A stretch of 7,326 nt of DNA from Zoogloeaceae bacterium (GCA_031259605.1 JAIRLE010000041.1:1-7326); one strand, 5' to 3'; numbered from the stretch's first letter, positions 1-6,657 are shown. A program made the numbers and translations. Notes: a model not told the origin generated them from the letters alone.

Positions 1-261
1 GGAAAACCCGGCCGCGCCTACAACGTCGGCTCCGGCGAAAGCCTTTCGATTGCCGGACTCGCCGCGCGCATCAAGGAAATATCGGGCATCGCCCAACCCG
101 TCCTGACGCGCGACCCGCCTCGTCCCGGCCCGCCGCCGCGCTACGTCCCCGATATTCGCCGGGCGCGGGAAGAATTGGGACTGGAAGTCCGGATCGGCAT
201 CGACGATGCCATCTTGCGCACCATGGACTGGATGAAAGGAATATCGGCCAATGGGTATTGA
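1..261 (+). CDS. NAD-dependent sugar epimerase/dehydratase, C-terminal part (5' truncated by window)
   Basis: The last 86 codons of an extended short-chain dehydrogenase/reductase are open from base 1 to the TGA at 259-261. The visible part holds features typical of the C-terminal substrate-binding lobe of nucleotide-sugar epimerases and dehydratases: a YNVGSGESLSI segment near the start, an LAARIKEISG helix, and RYVPDIRRAREELGL, which resembles the usual 'Y..D...A...LG' motif. The catalytic YxxxK and the NAD-binding GxxGxxG lie upstream and are not visible, so activity cannot be judged and the exact substrate (UDP-, GDP-, CDP- or dTDP-sugar) is open. Its end overlaps the next gene by 11 bases, which implies translational coupling with the methyltransferase. 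In this context it probably makes or reduces a deoxysugar intermediate for the same polysaccharide. Confidence 0.82.
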   Translation, partial: GKPGRAYNVGSGESLSIAGLAARIKEISGIAQPVLTRDPPRPGPPPRYVPDIRRAREELGLEVRIGIDDAILRTMDWMKGISANGY

Positions 262-1447
262 AAAAACCGCCATGCGCCCCTGTCCGATTTGTAACGAGAC
301 CCGCGTGGAAATCCTGCATCGTCTGCATTTTCATCTGGCGCGGAACACGCCGCTTCCCGAAGCCTACGATCTGGTCGGCTGTCCGCATTGCGGTTTTGTT
401 TATGCCGACACTACCGGGAATCAGGCCGACTACGACCGTTATTACACGGAATTTTCCCGCTACGAAGATGCCGCCACAGCCAGCGGCGGCGCGGACAACG
501 AAGCGGACGCGCGCCGCCTGGAAGAAACCGCGCGCTGGCTGGAAAAACACATTGCGCCGGAAATGCGCGTCATGGATATTGGCTGCGGTAATGGCGGTTT
601 GCTGAAAGCGCTTTCCAGAAGAGGAGCGCCGATCCGCGCATCCGGCATTGATCCCGCGCCCCGTTGCGTTCGACGGCTCATCGACGAAGGGTTTGCTGCT
701 CATCCGGGCCATCTGGCCCATTTGCCGGAAAATTGCGGAACCCATGATCTCATCATTCTGTCGCATGTCCTGGAACATGTCGTGAATCTTTCCGGGGCGC
801 TTCTTGCCGTGCGTCGATTGCTTGCGCCGCATGGAAAACTTTATGTCGAAACGCCAGACGCTTCCCGCTATCATCTCGAAAACCTCCCGCCGTTTTATTT
901 TTTCGACCCGGAGCATATCAACCATTTCGATGCCGCAAGTCTGAAATGCCTTGGCGCGAAAAACGCTTGGCGCACAACCGATTGCATCGAAAAAACGATC
1001 TTGCTTCCCAATGATCGCCGTTATCCCGCTGTCGGTCTCATCCTTGAACCGGACGATTCGGCGTCTGCGCATGAACTGGACGGCACTGCCCTGAAAGAAA
1101 AAATCGCTGCTTATGTTGCCCTCTCCCGCCAAAAATCACGCGATGCTGAAGCATCGCTGGCCAACGCCGTCTTGAATCGTCCAGTCGTACTATGGGGCGC
1201 GGGATCGCAGGCACAACGGCTTCTGGAAAGCAGCCCATTGAAGCAGGCGCGCATTGTCGCCGTCGTTGACCGGGATTCGAACAAACAGGGTCAATTCTTT
1301 GCACATTGCATGATCCAACCGCCAGAAAAAGGATTGCGCCACCTCCCCGAAAACACGCTGGTGGTCATTGCGGCCGCCACCCATGCGGAAACGATTCGCA
1401 ACGAAGTGGCGACGATTGATGAGCGTCTGCCCTGTTTTATTCCCTGA
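251..1447 (+). CDS. Class I SAM-dependent methyltransferase, deoxysugar C-methyltransferase-like, three domains
   Basis: A 398-residue protein. Seen in the sequence: an N-terminal Cys4 zinc-type module (CPIC at 11-14, CPHC at 44-47), a class I methyltransferase core with motif I VMDIGCGNGG at 107-116, VLEHV at 173-177 and EHINHF at 221-226, and a C-terminal Rossmann-like domain with VLWGAGSQ at 313-320 and VVDRDSNKQGQ at 338-348. This order (zinc module, SAM core, C-terminal nucleotide-binding-like domain) is that of sugar C-methyltransferases such as TylC3 and TcaB9. The Glu221-His222 pair sits where those enzymes carry a catalytic EH pair, by recollection and not by alignment. It probably methylates a nucleotide-activated ketosugar in the cytoplasm. 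The start at 251 is preferred because AAAGGA lies at 235-240, while the later ATG at 272 has no ribosome binding site. O-methylation of the sugar is the main alternative. Confidence 0.85.
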   Translation: MGIEKTAMRPCPICNETRVEILHRLHFHLARNTPLPEAYDLVGCPHCGFVYADTTGNQADYDRYYTEFSRYEDAATASGGADNEADARRLEETARWLEKHIAPEMRVMDIGCGNGGLLKALSRRGAPIRASGIDPAPRCVRRLIDEGFAAHPGHLAHLPENCGTHDLIILSHVLEHVVNLSGALLAVRRLLAPHGKLYVETPDASRYHLENLPPFYFFDPEHINHFDAASLKCLGAKNAWRTTDCIEKTILLPNDRRYPAVGLILEPDDSASAHELDGTALKEKIAAYVALSRQKSRDAEASLANAVLNRPVVLWGAGSQAQRLLESSPLKQARIVAVVDRDSNKQGQFFAHCMIQPPEKGLRHLPENTLVVIAAATHAETIRNEVATIDERLPCFIP

Positions 1448-1457
1448 ACGCCTTGCC

Positions 1458-1461
1458 GGAG
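1458..1461 (+). promoter_or_regulatory. Ribosome binding site that decides the FkbM-gene start
   Basis: GGAG lies six bases before the ATG at 1468. The longer reading frame opens with TTG at 1453, which would put this site inside the coding region and leave the TTG without a Shine-Dalgarno sequence of its own. The ATG at 1468 is therefore the likely start. Confidence 0.6.
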
Positions 1462-1467
1462 CCCCTC

Positions 1468-2568
1468 ATGCACAAATTTTCCCGACTGATCGAAGCATCA
1501 CTTTCCCTGCCTTCCCCTAGTCTGGAAAGCGCTTCCGTGCTGATTTACGGGGCAGGCAACAAGGGGCGGGAAGTCGCCCGCGTCTTGACGCAACGAGGCC
1601 ACGTCATCGCCGGGTTCCTGGATACATACGCCCAGACCGGACAACGCGTCGACAATATTCCCGTCACGACTATGGATGATAATAAGTACCCCCCCAATTA
1701 TTCCGTTATCATTGCCATCCACAATCACACAGCGGAAATACCGATGCTCCAAAATGCCATCAGGGAAAAAGGGTTCGAGCAAGTGTTGAACGTGGTCGAA
1801 CTCTATAACACCCTGCCGGGAGTATTGCCTGACCATTATTGGTTGACCAGCAGGAATGCCTATCGGGCATTTGGCGCGGCGCTCGATCGGCTGGACGGCA
1901 TTCTTGCCGATGAACCCAGCCGACACTGGCTGGAAGCCACGCTTCGCTTTCGCCTCACAGGCGATTACGCCGTGCTTCCCGATCCCCGATTCGATCAATA
2001 TCGTCCCAACGATTTGCCCGCATGGCCCAATCCCCTGCGCTTGATCGACTGCGGCGCGTTCAATGGCGATTCCCTGAAGCATTTGGCAAAAGGCGGTTAT
2101 GACTTTGCGTCCATTGCCGCCTTTGAGCCAGACGCGAAAAACTTTTGCCAGCTTGTGCGAGAGTCCGAGTATTACGAAAATATTGTCTGTTTCCCCTGCG
2201 CCCTGGGTTCACAAACGGAGGTATTGCGCCTTTCCGCGATGGCCAATACGGCCAGCCATATCTCCAGCACAGGCACACAGCATGTCCAGTGCGTGACGCT
2301 GGATGAAGTCCTGCCTTCCTTCGCGCCCAATCTCATCAAGATGGACATCGAAGGCGCGGAACTGGAAGCCCTGCGGGGCGCATATCGCCTGATCTCGCGC
2401 CACCGGCCAGGACTTGCCATCAGCGTCTACCACACGCCCGGACACCTGTGGCAGATTCCCCTGCTGCTGCATGACTGGAACCTGGGCTACCGTTTTTACC
2501 TGCGCGGTCATGCTCATAATTCTTTCGAGCTGGTGTTGTACGCACTACCCGCCGGATTGGCCGCATGA
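1468..2568 (+). CDS. FkbM family methyltransferase with N-terminal nucleotide-binding domain
   Basis: A 366-residue protein counted from the ATG at 1468. The C-terminal half is an FkbM-type SAM methyltransferase: motif I LIDCGAFNGDS at 192-202, acidic AAFEPD at 217-222, TLDEVL at 277-282 and the family hallmark IKMDIEGAELEAL at 290-302, ending in a FELVLYAL strand. FkbM enzymes usually O-methylate hydroxyls of sugars or polyketides. The N-terminal part, about residues 20-115, is a separate Rossmann-like domain (VLIYGAGNKGREVARVL at 24-40, then VIAGFLD at 46-52), similar in pattern to the C-terminal domain of the preceding gene. Typical stand-alone FkbM proteins are about 230-280 residues, so this is an extended form. 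It starts 20 bases after the previous stop and ends 16 bases before the TPP-enzyme gene. The methyl acceptor is unknown, and is presumably a sugar of the same polysaccharide. Confidence 0.85.
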   Translation: MHKFSRLIEASLSLPSPSLESASVLIYGAGNKGREVARVLTQRGHVIAGFLDTYAQTGQRVDNIPVTTMDDNKYPPNYSVIIAIHNHTAEIPMLQNAIREKGFEQVLNVVELYNTLPGVLPDHYWLTSRNAYRAFGAALDRLDGILADEPSRHWLEATLRFRLTGDYAVLPDPRFDQYRPNDLPAWPNPLRLIDCGAFNGDSLKHLAKGGYDFASIAAFEPDAKNFCQLVRESEYYENIVCFPCALGSQTEVLRLSAMANTASHISSTGTQHVQCVTLDEVLPSFAPNLIKMDIEGAELEALRGAYRLISRHRPGLAISVYHTPGHLWQIPLLLHDWNLGYRFYLRGHAHNSFELVLYALPAGLAA

Positions 2569-2584
2569 AAGGAAATAAAACGCC

Positions 2585-4408
2585 ATGAGCATTCGCGTTT
2601 CCGAGTTCATTTCCCGTCATCTTGTCCGCCAGGGTATTCGCCACGTCTTTCTCATGACCGGCGGCGGCGCGATGTTCCTCAACGATGCGCTCGGTCATCA
2701 GCCAGGGCTGGAAATCATTTGCAATCATCATGAACAGGCATCGGCCATGGCGGCGGAAGCCTACGCGCGCATCGCTGGTTCGATCGGCGTCATCAATGTC
2801 ACCACAGGCCCCGGCGGCATCAATGCGCTGAACGGCGTCTTCGGCGCATGGACGGACTCCGTACCCATGCTGATTCTTTCCGGCCAAGTCAAACGCGAGA
2901 CTTCCCTGCGTCATACGGGACTGCATTTACGCCAGATTGGCGACCAGGAAGTCGACATCGTGGCGCTCGCTGCGCCCATCTGTAAATACACCGCTTTCGT
3001 CGATGAACCGGAACAGATCCGCCTTGAGCTGGAAAAGGCGCTTTACCTCGCCGCGCATGACCGCCCCGGCCCCTGCTGGCTGGACATTCCCATCGACGTG
3101 CAATCCGCGCCGATCGATCCCGAAACGCTCATCGGCTTCACCCCGCCTTGCGGATTTGAAAGTCCTTCGCTGAAAACGCAATGCCGGGAAACGCTGGCGT
3201 GTCTTGCGCGATCGCAACGTCCCGTCATCATGGCGGGCAGCGGCATTCATGCTGCCCACGCGCTGCCCGCGTTCGAGGCGATCATTCGCAAGCTGGCCAT
3301 TCCCGTGGTCACCGCATGGGCGCACGATCTGATCGCCAGCGACGATCCCCTGTTCTGTGGCCGTCCGGGCGCCATCGGCACCCGTGCCGGAAACTTCACG
3401 GTACAGAACGCCGATTGCCTGTTGATCCTCGGCAGCCGCCTGAATATCCGCCAAATTGGCTATAACTGGACATCATTCGCCCGAAACGCCTACAAAATCC
3501 AGGTCGACATCGACGCGGCGGAACTGGAAAAACCCTTCGTGCGCGTGGATTTGCCTATTTGCGGCGATGTCCGCGTTTTTCTGGAAACACTGAATCAGTG
3601 CCTGCCCGAAAACCCGCAGCCGCAAAAGCCGCATGTCGACTGGCTTGCCTGGTGCCGCGAGCGGGTAGCCCGCTACCCTGCCGTCCTGGCGCACCAGCGC
3701 GCGTGGAAGGGCAAGATCAATCCCTATCATTTCATCGAAACCCTGTTCGAGCAGCTGGATGCAGACGACATCATCGCCTGCGCCAACGCCGCCGCCTGCA
3801 TCGTGCCTTTCCAAGCAGGGAAGATCAAACGCGGGATGCGCCTCTTTTCCAATTCCGGATCCGCCTCCATGGGTTACGACCTGCCGGCGGCCATCGGCGC
3901 TTACTACGGCGCGCTGGCCGCACGAGGCCGACAGCGACGTGTCATCTGCCTGGCGGGTGATGGCAGCATCATGCTCAATGTGCAGGAATTACAGACGATC
4001 GCGCACCATCGCCTGCCCATCAAGATTTTTGTTCTCAACAATCAAGGCTATCTGTCCATTCGCAGTTCGCAGAACAACTTCTTTGCTCGCCTGACGGGCG
4101 AAGGGCCGGGTTCTGGCGTCTCGTTTCCCGATTTTGCCGCTTTGGGCGCGGCGTTTGGCCTGCCTTCCTGGTCACTCCGGACAGAAGCCTTTGCCGGAGA
4201 ACTCGCGGAAATCCTCGCCGCCGATGGCCCCGCGCTCATCGATGTCGTCCTCGACGAAACCCAGGGTTTCGAACCGCGCATGGCCTCCCGGCAATTACCG
4301 GACGGTCGCATCGTCTCCCCGGCACTGGAAGATATGCACCCTTTTCTGGAAGCGGAAGAACTAGCGCAAAATATGTTAGTATCCTCGCCTCTTTCCGAAA
4401 ACATTTGA
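2585..4408 (+). CDS. Thiamine-diphosphate-dependent enzyme, acetolactate synthase-like, probably sugar-modifying
   Basis: A 607-residue protein with the three-domain plan of acetohydroxyacid-synthase-type TPP enzymes. The N-terminal Pyr domain carries the catalytic glutamate in HHEQAS (Glu50) and TTGPGGINALNG at 73-84. A central Rossmann-like domain covers about 200-340. The C-terminal PP domain has the cofactor motif from GDGS (458-461) to NNQGY (485-489). The tail LEDMHPFLEAEELAQNM recalls TPP enzymes from polysaccharide clusters. No small regulatory subunit (ilvN/ilvH) and no ilvC lie nearby, so branched-chain amino acid synthesis is unlikely. The best characterised analogue is YerE, which transfers a two-carbon unit from pyruvate to a CDP-ketosugar on the way to yersiniose. 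AAAGGA at 2568-2573 serves as ribosome binding site. Class is certain; substrate is inferred from neighbours only. Confidence 0.88.
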   Translation: MSIRVSEFISRHLVRQGIRHVFLMTGGGAMFLNDALGHQPGLEIICNHHEQASAMAAEAYARIAGSIGVINVTTGPGGINALNGVFGAWTDSVPMLILSGQVKRETSLRHTGLHLRQIGDQEVDIVALAAPICKYTAFVDEPEQIRLELEKALYLAAHDRPGPCWLDIPIDVQSAPIDPETLIGFTPPCGFESPSLKTQCRETLACLARSQRPVIMAGSGIHAAHALPAFEAIIRKLAIPVVTAWAHDLIASDDPLFCGRPGAIGTRAGNFTVQNADCLLILGSRLNIRQIGYNWTSFARNAYKIQVDIDAAELEKPFVRVDLPICGDVRVFLETLNQCLPENPQPQKPHVDWLAWCRERVARYPAVLAHQRAWKGKINPYHFIETLFEQLDADDIIACANAAACIVPFQAGKIKRGMRLFSNSGSASMGYDLPAAIGAYYGALAARGRQRRVICLAGDGSIMLNVQELQTIAHHRLPIKIFVLNNQGYLSIRSSQNNFFARLTGEGPGSGVSFPDFAALGAAFGLPSWSLRTEAFAGELAEILAADGPALIDVVLDETQGFEPRMASRQLPDGRIVSPALEDMHPFLEAEELAQNMLVSSPLSENI

Positions 4409-4416
4409 AACACGCC

Positions 4417-5499
4417 ATGACCGTCAAACGTATTTTTGAAGATCTGTTCGTTCTGGAACTCGCCAACAGCCATTGGGGACGCATCGAGCGTGGGCTGAAA
4501 ATTATCACGGACTTTTCCCGCATCGTGCGTTTCAATAACGTCAAGGCAGCCATCAAACTGCAATTCCGGGATGTCGACACATTTATCCATAAGGATTACC
4601 GACAGAATCAGGAGATTCGCTACATCAAGAAAACGATGGATACCCGACTTGCCCGCAAGGACTACGCCATATTGGTCGAGGCCATTCGCAAGGGCGGCTG
4701 TATTCCCATGGCCACGCCTTTTGACGAGCAGTCGGTTGAGCAGTGCGTGGAACAGGGCGTCGACATCATCAAGATCGCCAGTTCCGACATCAACGACTGG
4801 GTGTTGATCGAGAAAATCGCCGTCGCGCGCCGCCCAGTCATCGTTTCAACTGGCGGATCCTCGCTCAAGAGCATCGACGATCTGGTCAAGTTCTTTGCCA
4901 ATCGCAACATTCCGCTAGCCATCAATCACTGTGTTTCCCTCTATCCTTCGGAAGACCATGAACTGGAATTGAACCAGATCGATTTTTTGAAGGCGCGCTA
5001 TCCTGAGAACATTATCGGCTTTTCCAGTCACGAATACCATGACTGGCATACCACGGTTTCCATTGCCTACGCCAAGGGCGCGCGCACCTTCGAGCGGCAT
5101 ATCGACATCGAAGCCGACGGCATCCCCGTTTCCCCTTATTGTTCCCTGCCGCACCAGATTGATGAATGGTTCAAGGCATATAAAAAAGCCGTCGCCATAT
5201 GCGGCGCGCCGGGCACACAAAAGCGTGTGCCGCCGGAACGGGAAATCCTTTATCTGGATAGTCTGGTACGTGGCGTTTATGCACGAAAAAGTCTCGTCTG
5301 CGGTCAAATGTTGAAGGCTGACGATATTTATTTCGCCATTCCCCTGCAAAAAGGGCAGATTTCCTGCCGTGAATTGATGCATGATGAAAGATTGTTGAGA
5401 GACATTGCCATCGATCAACCCATCATGATTGATGATATTGACAGTCCCTATGCGGAAAACGCAGAATTAAAGGCCCTGATTTATCGTCGTGGGATATAG
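4417..5499 (+). CDS. N-acetylneuraminate synthase (NeuB) family protein with SAF domain
   Basis: A 360-residue protein counted from the ATG at 4417. It has the TIM-barrel plan of NeuB-type synthases, which condense phosphoenolpyruvate with a sugar: ELANSHWG at 14-21 in place of the usual E.G.NH.G, KLQF at 48-51, ATPFD at 99-103, IIKIASSDI at 117-125, VSTGGSS at 143-149, HCVSLYP at 171-177, GFSSHE at 201-206 and FERHID at 225-230. His205 and His228 correspond to the metal-binding histidines of NeuB. A C-terminal SAF (antifreeze-like) domain covers about 283-320. Sialic acid synthases normally have GYSDHT, so the SSHE variant points to a different, uncharacterised subfamily. No NeuA or NeuC is visible. 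An alternative TTG start at 4405 would overlap the upstream stop by four bases; neither start has a clear ribosome binding site. It probably acts on the product of the neighbouring sugar enzymes. Confidence 0.83.
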   Translation: MTVKRIFEDLFVLELANSHWGRIERGLKIITDFSRIVRFNNVKAAIKLQFRDVDTFIHKDYRQNQEIRYIKKTMDTRLARKDYAILVEAIRKGGCIPMATPFDEQSVEQCVEQGVDIIKIASSDINDWVLIEKIAVARRPVIVSTGGSSLKSIDDLVKFFANRNIPLAINHCVSLYPSEDHELELNQIDFLKARYPENIIGFSSHEYHDWHTTVSIAYAKGARTFERHIDIEADGIPVSPYCSLPHQIDEWFKAYKKAVAICGAPGTQKRVPPEREILYLDSLVRGVYARKSLVCGQMLKADDIYFAIPLQKGQISCRELMHDERLLRDIAIDQPIMIDDIDSPYAENAELKALIYRRGI

Positions 5500-5549
5500 A
5501 CGGACATGGACGCTTGTCAGTCCTGATGTGAAATCTGAGCAAAAATCAG

Positions 5550-5571
5550 CGACAGCCCTTCAGGGCTGTCG
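5550..5571. repeat. Hairpin 1, 9-bp stem, loop TTCA
   Basis: CGACAGCCC (5550-5558) pairs perfectly with GGGCTGTCG (5563-5571) around a four-base loop. It lies 50 bases after the stop of the NeuB-like gene. The sequence after the stem is GTCTAACTCC, with no T run, so it is not a classical intrinsic terminator. Confidence 0.7.
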
Positions 5572-5579
5572 GTCTAACT

Positions 5580-5614
5580 CCATTGGGAAGGGGTTTCTCT
5601 CCCCTCCCCAATGG
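5580..5614. repeat. Hairpin 2, 14-base arms with one mismatch, 7-base loop
   Basis: The arm at 5580-5593 (CCATTGGGAAGGGG) is complementary to 5601-5614 (CCCCTCCCCAATGG) except for A5588 opposite C5606. The loop is TTTCTCT. The purine/pyrimidine asymmetry of the arms and the single mismatch suggest an old inverted repeat that is slightly diverged. Confidence 0.7.
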
Positions 5615-5616
5615 CT

Positions 5617-5654
5617 AAGGTCGAGACCCCGGCCGCGGCCGGGGTCTCGACCTT
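5617..5654. repeat. Perfect 38-base GC-rich palindrome
   Basis: Every base from 5617 to 5654 matches its reverse complement, with the centre at GGCCGCGGCC (5631-5640) and outer ends AAGGTCGAGACC and GGTCTCGACCTT. There is no spacer, so single-stranded DNA or RNA would fold into a very stable stem. It is followed by CGCGTCG and not by a T run, so a terminator role is not supported. It may block exonucleases or ribosomes, or serve as a protein binding site. Confidence 0.85.
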
Positions 5655-5658
5655 CGCG

Positions 5659-5674
5659 TCGCCCTGAAGGGCGA
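5659..5674. repeat. Hairpin 4, 6-bp stem, loop TGAA
   Basis: TCGCCC (5659-5664) pairs with GGGCGA (5669-5674). Its loop TGAA is complementary to the TTCA loop of hairpin 1, so a loop-loop contact in RNA is possible on paper. Confidence 0.6.
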
Positions 5675-5685
5675 GGTTTCAAACC

Positions 5686-5689
5686 GGAG
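5686..5689 (+). promoter_or_regulatory. Probable ribosome binding site of the GT2 gene, inside the right edge of the repeat
   Basis: GGAG lies 11 bases before the ATG at 5701, at the long end of useful spacing. It is the only Shine-Dalgarno-like sequence close to the start, and it belongs to the GGAGTT that mirrors AACTCC at 5576-5581. Pairing of these two segments in RNA could hide the site. Confidence 0.45.
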
Positions 5690-5700
5690 TTGGTTTTACG

Positions 5701-6657
5701 ATGAAATTCATCAGCATCGTCACGCCCTGCTATAACGAAGAGGAGAACATCCTGCCTCTGGTGGAACGGATTCGCGCCGTATTTGCCGCGTTGCCGCAGT
5801 ATCGTTATGAACATATTTTCATCGATAACGCCTCGACGGACGGCAGCGTGGCGAAAATCAAGGCGCTGGCCGCGACGGATTCGCGCATCAAGCTGATCGT
5901 AAACAGCCGCAATTTCGGCCATATTCGCTCGCCAATACATGCCATCCTGCAAGCCAGCGGCGACGCCGTCATTGCTCTGGCTTCCGACTTGCAGGATCCG
6001 CCGGAACTGATTCCTGAATTCCTGAAAAAATGGGAAGAAGGCGTTCGCGTCGTGCTCGGCGTCAAGCCCAAAAGCCTGGAGTCACGCCTGATGTTCACCA
6101 TCCGCCGGGCCTTTTACAGGACAATCGGCCTGATTTCAGAGATTCGTCTGGTGCAGAACACCACGGGTTTTGGCCTCTATGATCGTTCGGTCATCGACAT
6201 CATACGGAAAATGGACGATCCTTATCCCTATTTCAGAGGCATGATTTCGGAAATCGGCTTTGCGCACGCGGAAATTCCCTACGAACAACCCCGACGGTTG
6301 CGCGGCATCACCAAAAACAATTTCTATACCCTGTACGACCTGGCGATGCTGGGCATTACGACCCACTCCAAGGTGCCGTTGCGCCTGGCCGCAATGACGG
6401 GGTTTTTCCTTGCCTTTCTCAATCTTTTCATTGCCATGGGGTATGGCATCGCCAAACTCTTGTGGTGGGATCAATTTTCCCTGGGGGTCGCACCGCTGAT
6501 TATCGGCCTTTTTTTCTTCGCCTCGGTGCAGCTTTTTTTCATTGGCATCATTGGCGAGTATATCGGCGCTATCCATACGCAGGTCTTGAAACGCCCGCTG
6601 GTCATCGAGGCGGAACGGGTCAATTTTTCGAATCCACCTGCGGAAAAACCTTCATGA
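5701..6657 (+). CDS. Membrane-anchored GT2 glycosyltransferase, DPM1/GtrB/ArnC type
   Basis: A 318-residue protein. The GT-A fold domain occupies about residues 1-220: TPCYNEEENI at 8-17, the acidic IDNASTDGS at 41-49, NSRNFGH at 68-74, and DLQDPPE at 96-102, which holds the metal/nucleotide-binding aspartates of family 2 polyprenyl-phosphate transferases. Two membrane helices follow, about 228-252 and 262-287, and then a short basic/polar tail. Length and layout match GtrB, YfdH and ArnC relatives, which move a sugar from a nucleotide donor to undecaprenyl phosphate at the inner face of the cytoplasmic membrane. The next gene, GtrA-like, overlaps its stop by four bases, supporting a GtrA/GtrB-type pair. 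The donor sugar cannot be told; it may be the unusual sugar made by the upstream genes. There is no sign of a frameshift. Confidence 0.9.
   Translation: MKFISIVTPCYNEEENILPLVERIRAVFAALPQYRYEHIFIDNASTDGSVAKIKALAATDSRIKLIVNSRNFGHIRSPIHAILQASGDAVIALASDLQDPPELIPEFLKKWEEGVRVVLGVKPKSLESRLMFTIRRAFYRTIGLISEIRLVQNTTGFGLYDRSVIDIIRKMDDPYPYFRGMISEIGFAHAEIPYEQPRRLRGITKNNFYTLYDLAMLGITTHSKVPLRLAAMTGFFLAFLNLFIAMGYGIAKLLWWDQFSLGVAPLIIGLFFFASVQLFFIGIIGEYIGAIHTQVLKRPLVIEAERVNFSNPPAEKPS

Larger units (their letters stand above)
5550..5691 (+). repeat. Nested palindromic intergenic element (four hairpins), REP/MITE-like
   Basis: Most of the 201-base gap between the NeuB-like and glycosyltransferase genes consists of four adjacent inverted repeats with loops of 0-7 bases. 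The first and last hairpins are related to each other: GCCCTTCAGGGC in hairpin 1 (5555-5566) is the exact reverse complement of GCCCTGAAGGGC in hairpin 4 (5661-5672), so they could also pair with each other. AACTCC (5576-5581) and GGAGTT (5686-5691) form another inverted pair. Such dense symmetry suggests a mobile or dispersed non-coding repeat. No transposase is encoded, no target duplication was recognised, and the outer limits given here are those of the visible symmetry. Whether it recurs in the genome cannot be seen from one copy. Confidence 0.6.

Noticed and set aside
71..1132. Long open frame of 353 codons on the minus strand
   Set aside because: It lies opposite the epimerase end and the first methyltransferase, both with clear motifs. 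Its product shows no recognisable domain and is rich in Arg, Gly and Ala as expected for a shadow frame.
1689..1695. Run of seven C in the FkbM gene as a phase-variation or frameshift site
   Set aside because: The frame is intact through it, the run is short, and it lies in a natural Tyr-Pro-Pro context.
1498..3454. Several minus-strand open frames (1498-2082, 2420-2926, 2927-3454)
   Set aside because: They are antisense to the FkbM and TPP genes, lack motifs, and result from G+C-biased third positions of the real genes.
5514..5546. Possible promoter with TTGTCA before the palindromic element
   Set aside because: No acceptable -10 hexamer occurs at 16-18 bases; the nearest A-rich segment is too far away and is a poor match.
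5550..5660. Intrinsic terminator after the NeuB-like gene
   Set aside because: The stems are strong, but none is followed by a T run on either strand, so a Rho-independent terminator is not supported.
5489..5704. Short plus-strand frame through the palindromic gap, and the minus-strand frame 5560-5952
   Set aside because: Their low-complexity Arg/Pro/Gly stretches are translations of the inverted repeats, and no start signal supports them.
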